Assembly: GCA_013003425.1 (NCBI GenBank)
Contig: JABDJB010000056.1
Location: 62,001 to 126,000 of the forward strand
Direction of reading: 5' to 3'
DNA length: 64,000 nt
Origin: Gammaproteobacteria bacterium
GTDB taxonomy: Bacteria; Pseudomonadota; Gammaproteobacteria; Steroidobacterales; JABDKV01
How positions within the stretch are numbered: the stretch's first letter is position 1; each line of letters begins with the position of its first letter. The notes under the pieces are model-generated. The model saw nothing but the letters and a program-made list of their open reading frames with translations. It did no database searches and was not told the DNA's origin. Positions 43,385-51,933 of the stretch are shown here, in pieces. A program made the translations under genes and the position numbers.

Positions 43385-44785
43385 ATGAGCAAGGCCCAGG
43401 TAATCCTGTTTACTCTCATCGCCTACAAGGTAGCGCTGGTGGCGATTGGCTTGTGGGCGCAGCGCCGCACTCGTGACAACACCGATTTTTTTCTCGGCGG
43501 GCGCCAGCTGGGGCCGGTGGTTGCAGCGATCAGTGCATCGGCAAGCTCATCATCAGCGTGGACCTTGCTGGGTGTCAGCGGTTTTGCGTTTGCTTTTGGC
43601 ATTTCAGCGGTGTGGCTGTTCCCGGCAACGGTCGGCGGCTTCCTGATCAACTGGCTGTGGGTGGCGCCACGGCTCATGCCGGCGGCACGCGACCGCGGCA
43701 GTATTACGCTGCCGGAGTTTATTGCCAGTGACAATGCCGCCGGCCCGGCGGTGCTGCGGCTGTCGGTGGTGATTATTCTTTTCTCATTCATGTTTTACGT
43801 CGCGGCGCAGTTCCAGGCCGCCGGTGATGCGTTTGCCAGCACCTTTGATTTGCCAATGCATACAGCTGTTCTCATCGGCGCCGCGATTGTGCTTTTCTAC
43901 ACGCTGCTCGGCGGATTCTGGGCGGTGAGCGTGACTGACACGCTGCAGGGTCTGCTGATGGCGCTAACCTCGATCATCCTGCCGGTTGCAGCACTGATCG
44001 CCGTCGGCGGTTTTGGCGATTTGCTGTCCGGTCTGGCGCAAAGTCACGACGTGGTTGCGTTGTCACCTACTGGCAAGTACACCGGGATAGCCGCACTGGG
44101 TTTTGTCATCGGCTTGCTGGGTATCGGGTTGGGTTACCCCGGGCAGCCGCATGTCGTGAACCGCTTCATGGCGCTGCGCGATGACCGGGCGTTGGCCCGT
44201 GCGCGGGTCATTGCCATCGGTTGGGCAGTCGTTGTTTACGCCGGCATGCTGCTGCTGGGTTTGTGCGGTCGCGTGCTTCTCGGTGAGCTGGAGTCCGGTG
44301 AGCAGGTGTTTTTTGTGCTGTCAGAGCAGCTTTTCCCGCCGGTAATTGCCGGCATCATGATTGCCGCGGTCCTGTCGGCGATCATGTCCACCGCTGACAG
44401 CCAGCTGCTGGTTGCAGCGTCCTCAGTAGGTTATGACTGGGAGGTTGCGCGTGGCGCATCACGACCGGACCTGTTGCGCACCCGCATCGTTGTCGCGGTC
44501 CTGAGCGTTGCTGCAGTCGCCGTCGCGTTGCTGGCACCGGAGACTATCTTCAACCGCGTGCTGTTTGCCTGGCACGCTGTTGGTTCTGCCTTTGGGCCGG
44601 CGTTGCTGTTGCGTCTTGGCGGGTTTCGCCTGGGTGCAAGGTCGCTGCTGGCCAGTATGCTGACGGGTTTTGTGCTCACAATAGTGCTGTACTGGCGCCC
44701 GGATACCCCCGGTGATATCGCTGAACGCCTGCTACCGTTCCTTCTGGCCCTGGTGATTGCGCGCTTTGGCGCGCGGCGGGTCTGA
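43385..44785 (+). CDS. sodium:solute symporter (SSS family, PutP-like)
   Basis: A 466-residue transporter with about 13 hydrophobic segments. SSS signatures include TDFFLGGRQLGPVVAAIS, SASSSSAWTLLGVSGFAF, and the conserved AAVLSAIMSTADSQLL in the helix that contributes the sodium site. PutP-like members bring in proline or related amino acids with sodium. The divergent 5-oxoprolinase gene suggests pyroglutamate or a similar compound as cargo, but this is inference. The start at 43385 aligns with family N-termini; the extra upstream ATG has no ribosome site. Confidence 0.85.
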   Translation: MSKAQVILFTLIAYKVALVAIGLWAQRRTRDNTDFFLGGRQLGPVVAAISASASSSSAWTLLGVSGFAFAFGISAVWLFPATVGGFLINWLWVAPRLMPAARDRGSITLPEFIASDNAAGPAVLRLSVVIILFSFMFYVAAQFQAAGDAFASTFDLPMHTAVLIGAAIVLFYTLLGGFWAVSVTDTLQGLLMALTSIILPVAALIAVGGFGDLLSGLAQSHDVVALSPTGKYTGIAALGFVIGLLGIGLGYPGQPHVVNRFMALRDDRALARARVIAIGWAVVVYAGMLLLGLCGRVLLGELESGEQVFFVLSEQLFPPVIAGIMIAAVLSAIMSTADSQLLVAASSVGYDWEVARGASRPDLLRTRIVVAVLSVAAVAVALLAPETIFNRVLFAWHAVGSAFGPALLLRLGGFRLGARSLLASMLTGFVLTIVLYWRPDTPGDIAERLLPFLLALVIARFGARRV

Positions 44786-44787
44786 CC

Positions 44788-45015
44788 GTGTTTACGAGGA
44801 TTGCCTATTCGACTGATATCGGCCAGTACGTGCTGATGGCATCGCTGTTGCGCGACAGCGATATCGAGGTGCTGGACATGATGCGCGCGGGTCACGTATC
44901 TATCGCCGGTGTCGATCACGGCTTCTATGTACAGGTGCCGCGAAGCCAGGAAATTCGCGCGCGTCGAATTCTCGCGGACAGCGAATTCCGCCATTGCATC
45001 GTCGAAAAAAAATAG
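44788..45015 (+). CDS. small conserved-looking hypothetical protein
   Basis: A 75-residue soluble protein starting with GTG two bases after the symporter stop codon, so it is cotranscribed. The pattern (YSTDIGQYVLMASLLRDSDIEVLDMM, then VDHGFYVQVPRSQEIRARRILADSEF) resembles the alpha-beta-beta-alpha fold of DUF2007-type signal-transducing proteins, but the match is loose. No function can be assigned. Confidence 0.5.
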   Translation: MFTRIAYSTDIGQYVLMASLLRDSDIEVLDMMRAGHVSIAGVDHGFYVQVPRSQEIRARRILADSEFRHCIVEKK

Positions 45016-45028
45016 CCGCAACCGTTTT

Positions 45029-45114
45029 TGTGACGCAGGTCACGCTTCAGGGCAGTTCAAAGCGGCATTTGTGTGACGCACGTCCCGCAGTCTGTGACAT
45101 TTCAGCGACAGAAT
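45029..45114 (+). promoter_or_regulatory. cluster of CRP-type sites before a small TPR gene
   Basis: TGTGACGCAGGTCACG (45029-45044) matches TGTGA-N6-TCACA at nine of ten positions. TGTGACGCACGTCCCG (45072-45087) and TGTGACATTTCAGCGA (45093-45108) add two further TGTGA half-sites. A -10-like CAGAAT at 45109-45114 would put the second site exactly at -41.5 from a start near 45121. The first site would then be at -84.5. Confidence 0.5.
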
Positions 45115-45162
45115 CGGTCAGGTGTTCTGTCAAGTGCGCGTTGGTGCACGAGGCAATTCAGG

Positions 45163-45390
45163 ATGAAAGTAAAATCTGCGCTTGAAATCTCAGATCGACT
45201 GGTGTCGTGGCGTATGCTCGATGATGCTTCAGACGTGCTGGTGCGTTGTCTTGATGCGCATCCGTTTCATCCCAGGCTGTTGCGGCGTCTGGGCCGGATC
45301 CGTCTCGCCCAGGGGCGGCCTGAAGAAGCGGCACCGCTGCTGGAGCAGGCACTGGCTCACCAGCGCCTGATGCAGGACGTGCACGGCTAG
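45163..45390 (+). CDS. small TPR-like protein, paralogue of 61765-62007
   Basis: A 75-residue protein, mostly helical, with a TPR-like core in the order LVSWRMLDDASDVLVRCLDAHP, then LRRLGRIRLAQGRPEEAAPLLEQAL. The second helix pair is nearly identical in pattern to the paralogue near 62 kb (LRRLGKVRLFQGRPHDAVPLLSRAL). GAGG precedes the ATG at 45163. It has no signal and is probably a soluble adaptor. The upstream region carries CRP-type sites. It ends 6 bp from the convergent ppnN gene. Confidence 0.7.
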   Translation: MKVKSALEISDRLVSWRMLDDASDVLVRCLDAHPFHPRLLRRLGRIRLAQGRPEEAAPLLEQALAHQRLMQDVHG

Positions 45391-45396
45391 CGTGTA

Positions 45397-46836
45397 TTAA
45401 CCGGCCAGCCTGTAGCAGGGCTGGTACTCGGCACCGGCCAGCTTCATGCGGTTCTGGGCCACGAAGGCGGCCAGCAGCTTGTCCAGCGACTGCATGATCT
45501 TGCGGTCACCTGACAGCTCGAAAGGCCCGTGCTCCTCGATCGCGTGAATCCCGTTTTCCTTCACGTTGCCGGCGACGATGCCGGAAAACGCGCGACGCAG
45601 GTCCGCGGCCAGCTCGTAGGTTTCCTGGTCGCGCGACAGGTTCAGTGCGGCCATGTTTTCGTGTGTCGGGTCGAACGGCAGCTGGAACCGGGGTTCGATC
45701 TTCAGCATCCAGTTAAAATAAAACGCATCGCTGGTCTGCAGGCGGTAGTCGGTGACAACCCCGATGCCGTCACGCACCTTGCGGGCAACTTCCACCGGGT
45801 TGTCGGTAATGATCTGGTACAGCGAGCGGGCTTCGTCGCCGAGCGTGGCACCAATAAACTCGTCGAGCGTATTGAAATAGTCCGCAGCTTCTGCCGGTCC
45901 GGTGAAAATCAGCGGCATCGGCACATCCCGGTTTTCCGGGTGCAGCATGATGCCGAGTATGTACAGGATCTCCTCGGCAGTGCCAACGCCACCCGGAAAC
46001 ACCACGATGGCATGCCCGGCCCGCACGAACGCTTCAAGGCGTTTTTCGATGTCCGGCATGATCACCAGGTGGTTGACTATCGGGTTGGGTGACTCTGCCG
46101 CAATGATGCCCGGTTCGGTGATGCCGATGTAACGGCCACGCGGTATGCGCTGCTTTGCATGACCGATCGTTGCGCCTTTCATCGGCCCTTTCATCGCGCC
46201 GGGTCCACAGCCGGTGATCGGGTTGAGGCTGCGCAGGCCGAGCTCGTAGCCGACGTCCTTGGTGTAGTCATATTCGTAGCGGCTGATCGAGTGTCCGCCC
46301 CAGCACACCACCAGGTCCGGTTTGATACGGGTACGCAGAACGTCGGAGTTGCGCAGGATGTGGAAAACAGCGTTGGTGATATCAACAGAGTCGTTGAGAT
46401 CGTACTTGCTGCGTTCGTGGATTTCCCGGTTGACGTACAGGACGTCACGCAGAACTGCAAACAGGTGTTCCTGAATGCCCTTGATCATCTGGCCGTCGAC
46501 AAAGGCGCTGCGCGGCGCGTTTGTAAGATCGAGCTTCAGGCCGCGCTCCTGCTGCTGCACCTTCACATCAAAATTGCGGTGCTGCTCAAGTACCATGCGC
46601 GCATCGTCAATATGTACGCCGCAGTTCAGCACCGCCAGCGCACAGCGTCGGAACATGTCGTACAGACCATCACGACTCATGTCGCGCAGCTGGTTTACTT
46701 CCTGCTGCGACAGCAATTCGAGGCTCCCCAGCGGGCGTACCGATGCATCGAGGCCGCGGTAGGGCTCACCGGGGCGATAGTTGCGCAGTTCTTCCGATTC
46801 CGAGCGCGAGCCGGTCACTGTGTGGCTTTTGTCCAA
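45397..46836 (-). CDS. ppnN: pyrimidine/purine nucleotide 5'-monophosphate nucleosidase (PpnN, LOG family)
   Basis: A 479-residue member of the YgdH/PpnN branch of LOG proteins, which hydrolyse the N-glycosidic bond of nucleoside monophosphates and in E. coli are stimulated by (p)ppGpp. The central Rossmann-like core has GCGPGAMKGPMKGA and the diagnostic PGGVGTAEEILYILG. The N-terminal region (PLGSLELLSQQEVNQLRDM) and the C-terminal tail also match E. coli PpnN and distinguish it from short LOG proteins. TTG start at 46836, one base after the exonuclease stop, so the two genes form an operon. Confidence 0.9.
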   Translation of the reverse strand: MDKSHTVTGSRSESEELRNYRPGEPYRGLDASVRPLGSLELLSQQEVNQLRDMSRDGLYDMFRRCALAVLNCGVHIDDARMVLEQHRNFDVKVQQQERGLKLDLTNAPRSAFVDGQMIKGIQEHLFAVLRDVLYVNREIHERSKYDLNDSVDITNAVFHILRNSDVLRTRIKPDLVVCWGGHSISRYEYDYTKDVGYELGLRSLNPITGCGPGAMKGPMKGATIGHAKQRIPRGRYIGITEPGIIAAESPNPIVNHLVIMPDIEKRLEAFVRAGHAIVVFPGGVGTAEEILYILGIMLHPENRDVPMPLIFTGPAEAADYFNTLDEFIGATLGDEARSLYQIITDNPVEVARKVRDGIGVVTDYRLQTSDAFYFNWMLKIEPRFQLPFDPTHENMAALNLSRDQETYELAADLRRAFSGIVAGNVKENGIHAIEEHGPFELSGDRKIMQSLDKLLAAFVAQNRMKLAGAEYQPCYRLAG

Positions 46837-46837
46837 G

Positions 46838-47734
46838 TCAGGCGCGATCCGAGTAGCGATTGAAGGCCGTTATCTTATCGATCGGCAGCTTGATGTCACG
46901 TTTGTATATCTCAGTTTCGAGATATTCCTGCTCGCTGGCGCAGTCTTCCTCATCAACTTCCGCGTACCAGGCTTTATGACGTCCGTCAGTGCCGTTATTC
47001 CAGCGATAACCACGCGCGCGCAGCAGGTCTTTGGCCTCGAACGGCGAGTTGAGCGCCCACAGCCGGTAGGTGGTCCGGCGTGCATTGTCCAGCAGCGCGG
47101 CAAGGGCCGGGCGGCCGCTGGCCGGCAGCGACCGGGTCAGCAGATGGATGCCGGCCAGGCAGTCGGCGCCGGCGCGATGGCCGTCGTAGAAAAAACCGTA
47201 GCGATACGCCAGGTATTCCTGCTTGGGGCTTTCCAGTCCTTCCTCGCTCCAGGGTATCTCGCGCATGGAGCAGGCCCAGGCACGCTGCTCGAAAGCCTCG
47301 CAGCGCGCCTCGACGAAACGCCGGTCAAAGCCGGCGTTGTGGGCAATGACCAGGTCCGCGGCTGCGGCATAGTCCGCGACGGCCGACCAGTCGATTTCCT
47401 GACCGGCAACGTCTTCATCGCGGATCCCGGTCAGCTGCGTTACTTTTTCGGGAATCGGCCGGCCGGGGTCATCGTATTGTTCGTAGCCATCGCCAACCTC
47501 GCAGATGCTGCCATCACGGGTGAAAGTGAACGGCACGAGGGCCAGCTGGATGATCGCATCGGTGGCGGCATCGAGGCCGGTGGTTTCGACGTCGACGAAC
47601 AGCCCGCGCCGCAGCTGCGCCGTATCCTCCGGGTCCGGCCGGTAACGGGGTCGTGCCCGCAGCCGGCGTACCACGCGGTAGTCCTGGTGGGCCTCCAGCT
47701 GGCGCGCCAGTTCTTCCAGTTCATCTTTTTTCAT
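46838..47734 (-). CDS. DEDDh-type 3'-5' exonuclease
   Basis: A 298-residue nuclease. The ExoI motif is FVDVETTGLD (first Asp and Glu), ExoII is HNAGFDRRFVE, and ExoIII is YDGHRAGADCLAG, giving a DEDDh active site. Such proteins resemble the epsilon/DnaQ superfamily and degrade single-stranded DNA or RNA ends. The C-terminal part (YRLWALNSPFEAKDLLRARGYRWNNGTD) contains a small extra domain seen in some RNase T/DnaQ-like proteins. The start at 47734 is chosen over a longer frame that lacks similarity. It is divergent from zapG and cotranscribed with ppnN. Confidence 0.85.
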   Translation of the reverse strand: MKKDELEELARQLEAHQDYRVVRRLRARPRYRPDPEDTAQLRRGLFVDVETTGLDAATDAIIQLALVPFTFTRDGSICEVGDGYEQYDDPGRPIPEKVTQLTGIRDEDVAGQEIDWSAVADYAAAADLVIAHNAGFDRRFVEARCEAFEQRAWACSMREIPWSEEGLESPKQEYLAYRYGFFYDGHRAGADCLAGIHLLTRSLPASGRPALAALLDNARRTTYRLWALNSPFEAKDLLRARGYRWNNGTDGRHKAWYAEVDEEDCASEQEYLETEIYKRDIKLPIDKITAFNRYSDRA

Positions 47735-47778
47735 ACCGGATCGAAATCCCCGTTGTTGCGATCGTGCCACCAGCACGC

Positions 47779-47790
47779 ATTGTTAACAAT
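47779..47790. promoter_or_regulatory. perfect palindrome ATTGTTAACAAT
   Basis: A 12-bp perfect palindrome in the 127-bp divergent region between the exonuclease and zapG genes. AT-rich in a GC-rich setting and placed where an operator would act on both genes. No regulator can be named. Confidence 0.4.
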
Positions 47791-47861
47791 GACGCAGCGG
47801 GGTACGCTTGGTTGCAATAAGCCTGATAATGACACCATCAAGATACCGTAACGAGGTGGGA

Positions 47862-48299
47862 ATGTACGACTTCGCTTCCGCTGATTTCTGGATTATTGCC
47901 GCGATGGGCCTTGCAGTCGGTCTGTTCATCGGCTGGCTCGTAACGCTGCTGTTTCACCGCCGTCGTGACGGCGGCAAGAATGTGCACCAGCTGCGCAAGG
48001 AGATGGACGACTATCGCGAGGAGGTGAACGGTCATTTCGCGCGCACCGCCGAGCTGTTCAAGGAATCGACAGAAAAATATCGTGACCTGTACGAGCACCT
48101 GGCCGGTGGCGCGCAGGGTTTGTGCAGCGACCTGCCGGACCGCACCCGCGTGGAATTCCGGCCGGGCAAGCTGCTGTCTGATCACAGCGTCGGGGAAGAC
48201 GTTGCTGCGGCCGAAACGCCGGCTGAGACGCTGCCCGAAACACCAGCCGAGACGCTGACCGAAAAGGCGGGCGAAAAAGCACCACAGCCCGGGCTCTGA
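47862..48299 (+). CDS. zapG: YhcB/ZapG (DUF1043) family cell-envelope protein
   Basis: A 145-residue inner-membrane protein with one N-terminal segment (about 8-31) followed by RRRDGGKNVHQLRKEMDDYREEV and a coiled coil (HFARTAELFKESTEKYRDLYEHLA). This is the YhcB/ZapG family, linked in E. coli to the divisome and the control of cell shape. The C-terminal tail is a Thr-Pro-Glu-rich linker. GAGGTGGGA precedes the ATG at 47862. It overlaps nothing; its stop is one base from the convergent desulfhydrase-like gene. Confidence 0.85.
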   Translation: MYDFASADFWIIAAMGLAVGLFIGWLVTLLFHRRRDGGKNVHQLRKEMDDYREEVNGHFARTAELFKESTEKYRDLYEHLAGGAQGLCSDLPDRTRVEFRPGKLLSDHSVGEDVAAAETPAETLPETPAETLTEKAGEKAPQPGL

Positions 48300-48300
48300 T

Positions 48301-49380
48301 TCAGGCATCCAGCGGCTGCACGGGCCGTTCGAAATATTGATGAAAGTCGCGGGGTAACTCGCGATAGTCGAGCCCGGCGATGCGCGGCCGCAGGTCGACG
48401 GCGTTGTAGGTATGCCAGTACAGGACGTTCTTGCCGGCCAGACGGCCGGCATCGCGATCGGCCAGAAGCGCAGCAACGGCTTTTGCCGTGTAGGTGCCCT
48501 CGAGCGCAATACCGCAGCGCTGCGCCAGCAGCTGTTTTGCCGCCATGCCGTCTTCGGTGAATACAGCATACTTGCGGCCAAACTGTTCGTGTCTGATCTC
48601 GGCGACGTCGAAATCCAACAGCGGAAACGCGGGGTCGGCCTCGTGCAGCAGGGTGTTGGTTGCTGCGAACAGGCGCTGCATTGCGGCCAGGTTGCCAATG
48701 TCATCGCGGACAACGCGTACCGGCACAACTTCAGTTGCGCGGCCGCAGGCGCGCAGTCCGAGCAGCAGTCCGGCGGCCGTGCCCATCGTCCCGAGAGCAA
48801 CGTACAGCCGGTCAGGTTCGGGCAGAACCCCATGATCAATCTGCGTCGACAGTTCCAGGCCGGCGTTTACAAAACCGACGGTTCCCAGCGGTGAAGAACC
48901 GCCGCCGGCAATGATCAGCGGGGCTATACCGCTGTTATGCCGGTGACGCAGTTGCTGGTAGCGCGCACCGAGGCGCGCGGCGGACTCGCTTGAGTAGTGA
49001 TGCAACTCGGCATTGGTCGACAGCGCCGCCAGCAGGTTCTTTGCAACGTAACCCGCATTGGTCTGGGGCGTGAGTATCGAAATACAGCGCAGTCCCTGTT
49101 GCTCGGCATAAAGCGCCGTGGCAAGAGCGTGATTGGAGCCGGCCACGCCGAAGGTGATGACTTCGCTGCGACCTTGTCGCGCAGCGTCGGCCAGCAGGAA
49201 CTCCAGCTTGCGTACCTTGTTGCCGCCGTACAGTGAGCCACTGGCGCCGTCATTTTTCAGAAAAATTTCGCAATCACTCTCAAGTTCGCTCAAGCGCGTT
49301 ACCGGGGTGGGCCAGCGACCCAGGGAGCACCAGGGCAGCCTGTCTGCCAGACGCGGGAACCTGCGAAACAGTTCGATCAT
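48301..49380 (-). CDS. D-cysteine desulfhydrase / ACC deaminase-like PLP enzyme
   Basis: A 359-residue PLP-dependent enzyme of the ACC deaminase/D-cysteine desulfhydrase family. SLYGGNKVRKLEF contains the PLP lysine Lys55, and GTMGTAAGLLLGL forms the phosphate-binding Gly-rich loop. Family members split D-cysteine to pyruvate, sulfide and ammonia or deaminate ACC; distinguishing the two would need the second active-site residue set, so the activity is left open. The start at 49380 begins MIELFRRFP; the upstream open frame has no similarity and runs under the divergent gene. Confidence 0.85.
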   Translation of the reverse strand: MIELFRRFPRLADRLPWCSLGRWPTPVTRLSELESDCEIFLKNDGASGSLYGGNKVRKLEFLLADAARQGRSEVITFGVAGSNHALATALYAEQQGLRCISILTPQTNAGYVAKNLLAALSTNAELHHYSSESAARLGARYQQLRHRHNSGIAPLIIAGGGSSPLGTVGFVNAGLELSTQIDHGVLPEPDRLYVALGTMGTAAGLLLGLRACGRATEVVPVRVVRDDIGNLAAMQRLFAATNTLLHEADPAFPLLDFDVAEIRHEQFGRKYAVFTEDGMAAKQLLAQRCGIALEGTYTAKAVAALLADRDAGRLAGKNVLYWHTYNAVDLRPRIAGLDYRELPRDFHQYFERPVQPLDA

Positions 49381-49451
49381 TGCAATAGCGAGAATAACAT
49401 TGCAGCGGTGGCTATCTGGTATGGTTGCGGCCCGGTTTCGAGGAGCAAACA

Positions 49452-50543
49452 GTGCGTGTAGTTGTAGCGGGCGGCGGTTATGGCGGGCTGGCCTGCCTGG
49501 CCGAACTGTCGCGGTGTTGTCGTGACGTCGAGATGGTGCTGGTCGATCCGGGTGCAGATCACGTAAAGCAAACGCACCTGCACGAAACGGTGCGCCGGCC
49601 ACTGGCGCGGTTTCGTATCCCGTACAAACAGCTCGCCTCGCGCTTCGGGTTCCGGCACGTGCAGGCCAGCGCTGACCTGTCCGACCTCGGCGCCACCGCG
49701 CAGCGCGGTGTGCTGCAGCTCGACGAAGGCAATGAACCATTCGATTTTCTCGTCGTGGCCACCGGCGCCAGTGCGCCGCCGTTGCCAAAGTGCCAGGGCG
49801 TCTATGACCGTGCCGACCTGCGCGCGCTGGAGACTCGCGCGCTGCTCGATGATTTCCTGGCAGATGATGCCAGGCCGCCGACACTGACCGTCGTCGGCGG
49901 CGGACCCACCGGTATCCAGTTCCTGTTCGAGCTGTCCGACGCGGTATCGCGTGCGGCCCGCCCGCTGAAATTGCGACTGGTCGATCGTGAGCCGGCGTTG
50001 CTGCGCGAGCACCCGGCTGCTCTGGGCGACTACGTGAGTAAAAAGATCGCGCAAAAGGACATCGAATATCTGCCAGGCACTGAGTATGCCGGTTGCGAAC
50101 CCGGACTGCTGCAGCTGCGTGGCCCGTCCGGTGAGAAGCAAACGGTGGAGTCTGGCCTGACGCTGCTGTTGCCGGGCGTGCGGCCGTCTCCACTTGTTAA
50201 CGTCAACCGGTTCGGGCATCTCGCCGCGCATGAAAATATCTTTGCAGCCGGTGACTGCGCCCGTTATGACGCCAGGGGCGATGATTTCATGACGGCGCAG
50301 GTGGCGGTACGGCAGGCCAAGCTGGTCGCGCGCAACATCGATCGGCTGTCGCGTGGAGTGCGTCCTCTTGAATACTTCTTTCGCGAGCTGGGTTACGTCG
50401 TGAGCCTGGGGCCGGTCGACGCAGTCGGGTGGCTGCTGCTGAAGGACCAGGTGGTCAGCGGTCTGCCGGCCTTTGCGATCAAGGAGGTAGTCGAGGCGCA
50501 GTACGACCTGTTTGTCGCCGGGCTCGACACCTACCTTGTTTGA
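49452..50543 (+). CDS. NDH-2-like FAD-dependent NAD(P)H oxidoreductase
   Basis: A 363-residue flavoprotein with two dinucleotide folds: an FAD motif right at the N-terminus (VVAGGGYGGLACLAEL) and an NAD(P)H motif TLTVVGGGPTGIQFLFEL in the middle. FAAGDCARYD is the second FAD motif. The plan fits type II NADH dehydrogenases and related membrane-peripheral oxidoreductases, but the C-terminal membrane-binding part is short. The start is GTG at 49452, with GAGGAG seven bases upstream. Electron acceptor is unknown. It ends directly against the stop of the convergent gpmA. Confidence 0.82.
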   Translation: MRVVVAGGGYGGLACLAELSRCCRDVEMVLVDPGADHVKQTHLHETVRRPLARFRIPYKQLASRFGFRHVQASADLSDLGATAQRGVLQLDEGNEPFDFLVVATGASAPPLPKCQGVYDRADLRALETRALLDDFLADDARPPTLTVVGGGPTGIQFLFELSDAVSRAARPLKLRLVDREPALLREHPAALGDYVSKKIAQKDIEYLPGTEYAGCEPGLLQLRGPSGEKQTVESGLTLLLPGVRPSPLVNVNRFGHLAAHENIFAAGDCARYDARGDDFMTAQVAVRQAKLVARNIDRLSRGVRPLEYFFRELGYVVSLGPVDAVGWLLLKDQVVSGLPAFAIKEVVEAQYDLFVAGLDTYLV

Positions 50544-51290
50544 CTAGCGTGCGCGACCCTGCGCGGCGACCTCCGCTGCCTTGCGTTTTATTTCCGCGGC
50601 ATCGCCCAGATAACGCTTGTCGATTGGCTTGAGGTCGGCATCTAGCTGGTATACCAGCGGCACCCCGGTGGGAATATTCAGATTGGGGATGTCGTCCTGC
50701 GAAATCCCGTCGAGCTCCTTGACCAGCGCGCGCAGGCTGTTGCCATGTGCCGCAATAATGATTCGCTTGCCGGAACGTATCGCCGGTGCAATCGTGTCAG
50801 TCCAGTACGGCTGCATGCGGTCTATGACGTCTGCCAGGCATTCGCCTTCCGGCATTTCTTCCTCGGAAAGCGAATCATAGCGGCGGTCGCAGCGAGGATG
50901 ACGCTTGTCGCCCTGTTCCATCTCTGGCGGTTTGACGTCGTAAGAACGGCGCCAGATATGCACCTGCTCGTCGCCGTGTTTCGCCGCCGTTTCGGCCTTG
51001 TTCAGGCCCTGCAGGGCGCCGTAGTGGCGTTCGTTGAGCTTCCACGAGCGTTCCACCGGCAGCCACAGCCGGTTCATCTCATCCATTACGATCCACAGGG
51101 TGCGGATGGCGCGCGTGAGCACCGAGGTGTAGGCAAAATCGAAATCGATGCCCGCTTCGAGCAGCAGGCGGCCGGCTTCGGCCGCCTCGGCACGGCCCTG
51201 TTCGGTCAGGTCGACGTCGGTCCAGCCGGTAAAGCGGTTTTCCTTGTTCCACAGACTCTGGCCGTGGCGCAGCAGAACGAGTGTGTGCAT
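50544..51290 (-). CDS. gpmA: 2,3-bisphosphoglycerate-dependent phosphoglycerate mutase
   Basis: A 248-residue glycolytic/gluconeogenic enzyme that interconverts 3- and 2-phosphoglycerate. [20 protein letters not shown] holds the phosphorylated His9; [14 protein letters not shown] and [12 protein letters not shown] are the other active-site blocks. Length and motifs fit GpmA rather than the cofactor-independent GpmI. GGGAG precedes the ATG. The gene is isolated and convergent with an NDH-2-like gene. Confidence 0.95.
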   Translation of the reverse strand: MHTLVLLRHGQSLWNKENRFTGWTDVDLTEQGRAEAAEAGRLLLEAGIDFDFAYTSVLTRAIRTLWIVMDEMNRLWLPVERSWKLNERHYGALQGLNKAETAAKHGDEQVHIWRRSYDVKPPEMEQGDKRHPRCDRRYDSLSEEEMPEGECLADVIDRMQPYWTDTIAPAIRSGKRIIIAAHGNSLRALVKELDGISQDDIPNLNIPTGVPLVYQLDADLKPIDKRYLGDAAEIKRKAAEVAAQGRAR

Positions 51291-51315
51291 GAGGGCTCCC
51301 GGAGCGGTGGCGGAA

Positions 51316-51342
51316 GCGACGCATTGTACCTATTTGCGTCGC
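51316..51342. promoter_or_regulatory. inverted repeat GCGACGCA-N11-TGCGTCGC
   Basis: Perfect 8-bp arms with an 11-bp spacer, between the gpmA start (51290) and the dockerin-like gene (51398). The geometry fits a dimeric regulator. No T run follows. The factor is unknown. Confidence 0.45.
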
Positions 51343-51397
51343 GACCGCTAGGAGCTATGCTTGGGGTGATTGACAAAGCAATGTGAGGGCTGCGCTA

Positions 51398-51931
51398 ATG
51401 AAAACAACAGGTTACGCAAGTTTAGCTGCTTTGCTGCTGTTGGCAGGCGCCCATGCCGGCGAAATGAGCAGCGCCAATTATTCGATTTCCTGGGACGTCA
51501 CAGACGGCGGTGGGGGCCTGATGACGTCTGCCAGCTACGTGCTGGTCGATTCAGTCGGCCAGCCTTCGGCCATCGGGGCCAGCTCCAGTGCCAGTTATAT
51601 TCTGACCGCCGGATTCCATGCTGCGCCGGATACGGATACTGACCTGGTGCGCGATTTCCTCGACAACTGCAGTCTCGACCCGAACAGCGATCAGTTCGAC
51701 AGCAACAGCGATGGCTTTGGCAATATCTGCGATGCCGATCTCAATGACGATGGCTTTGTCGACCTGCAGGACCTGGCTGTGCTGCGGACGGTTTTTCTCA
51801 CGCAGCCCGGCAATCCGGCGTGGAATCCCGATGCTGATTTCAACAATGACGGCGCAGTCGACCTGATTGACGCGTCAATCATGCGCGTGAGATTCCTGCA
51901 GGCGCCCGGCCCCAGCGGTATCGCGCCGTAG
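51398..51931 (+). CDS. exported protein with dockerin-like Ca-binding repeats
   Basis: A 177-residue secreted protein. The signal peptide ends at HAGEM (about residue 20). The N-terminal half (SSANYSISWDVTDGGGGL, then SYVLVDSVGQPSA and SASYILTAGF) is a small beta domain seen at the start of other surface proteins. The C-terminal half has an Asp-rich stretch and two dockerin/EF-hand-like loops (DADLNDDGFVDLQDLAVL and DADFNNDGAVDLIDASIM). It ends in FLQAPGPSGIAP, a tail shared with the large protein at 56.2 kb. No partner cohesin is in the window. Confidence 0.75.
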   Translation: MKTTGYASLAALLLLAGAHAGEMSSANYSISWDVTDGGGGLMTSASYVLVDSVGQPSAIGASSSASYILTAGFHAAPDTDTDLVRDFLDNCSLDPNSDQFDSNSDGFGNICDADLNDDGFVDLQDLAVLRTVFLTQPGNPAWNPDADFNNDGAVDLIDASIMRVRFLQAPGPSGIAP

Positions 51932-51933
51932 AT

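Noticed and set aside
49377-50231. A long minus-strand frame under the NDH-2-like gene
   Set aside because: The plus strand carries FAD and NAD motifs and a GAGGAG-GTG start; the minus frame has none.
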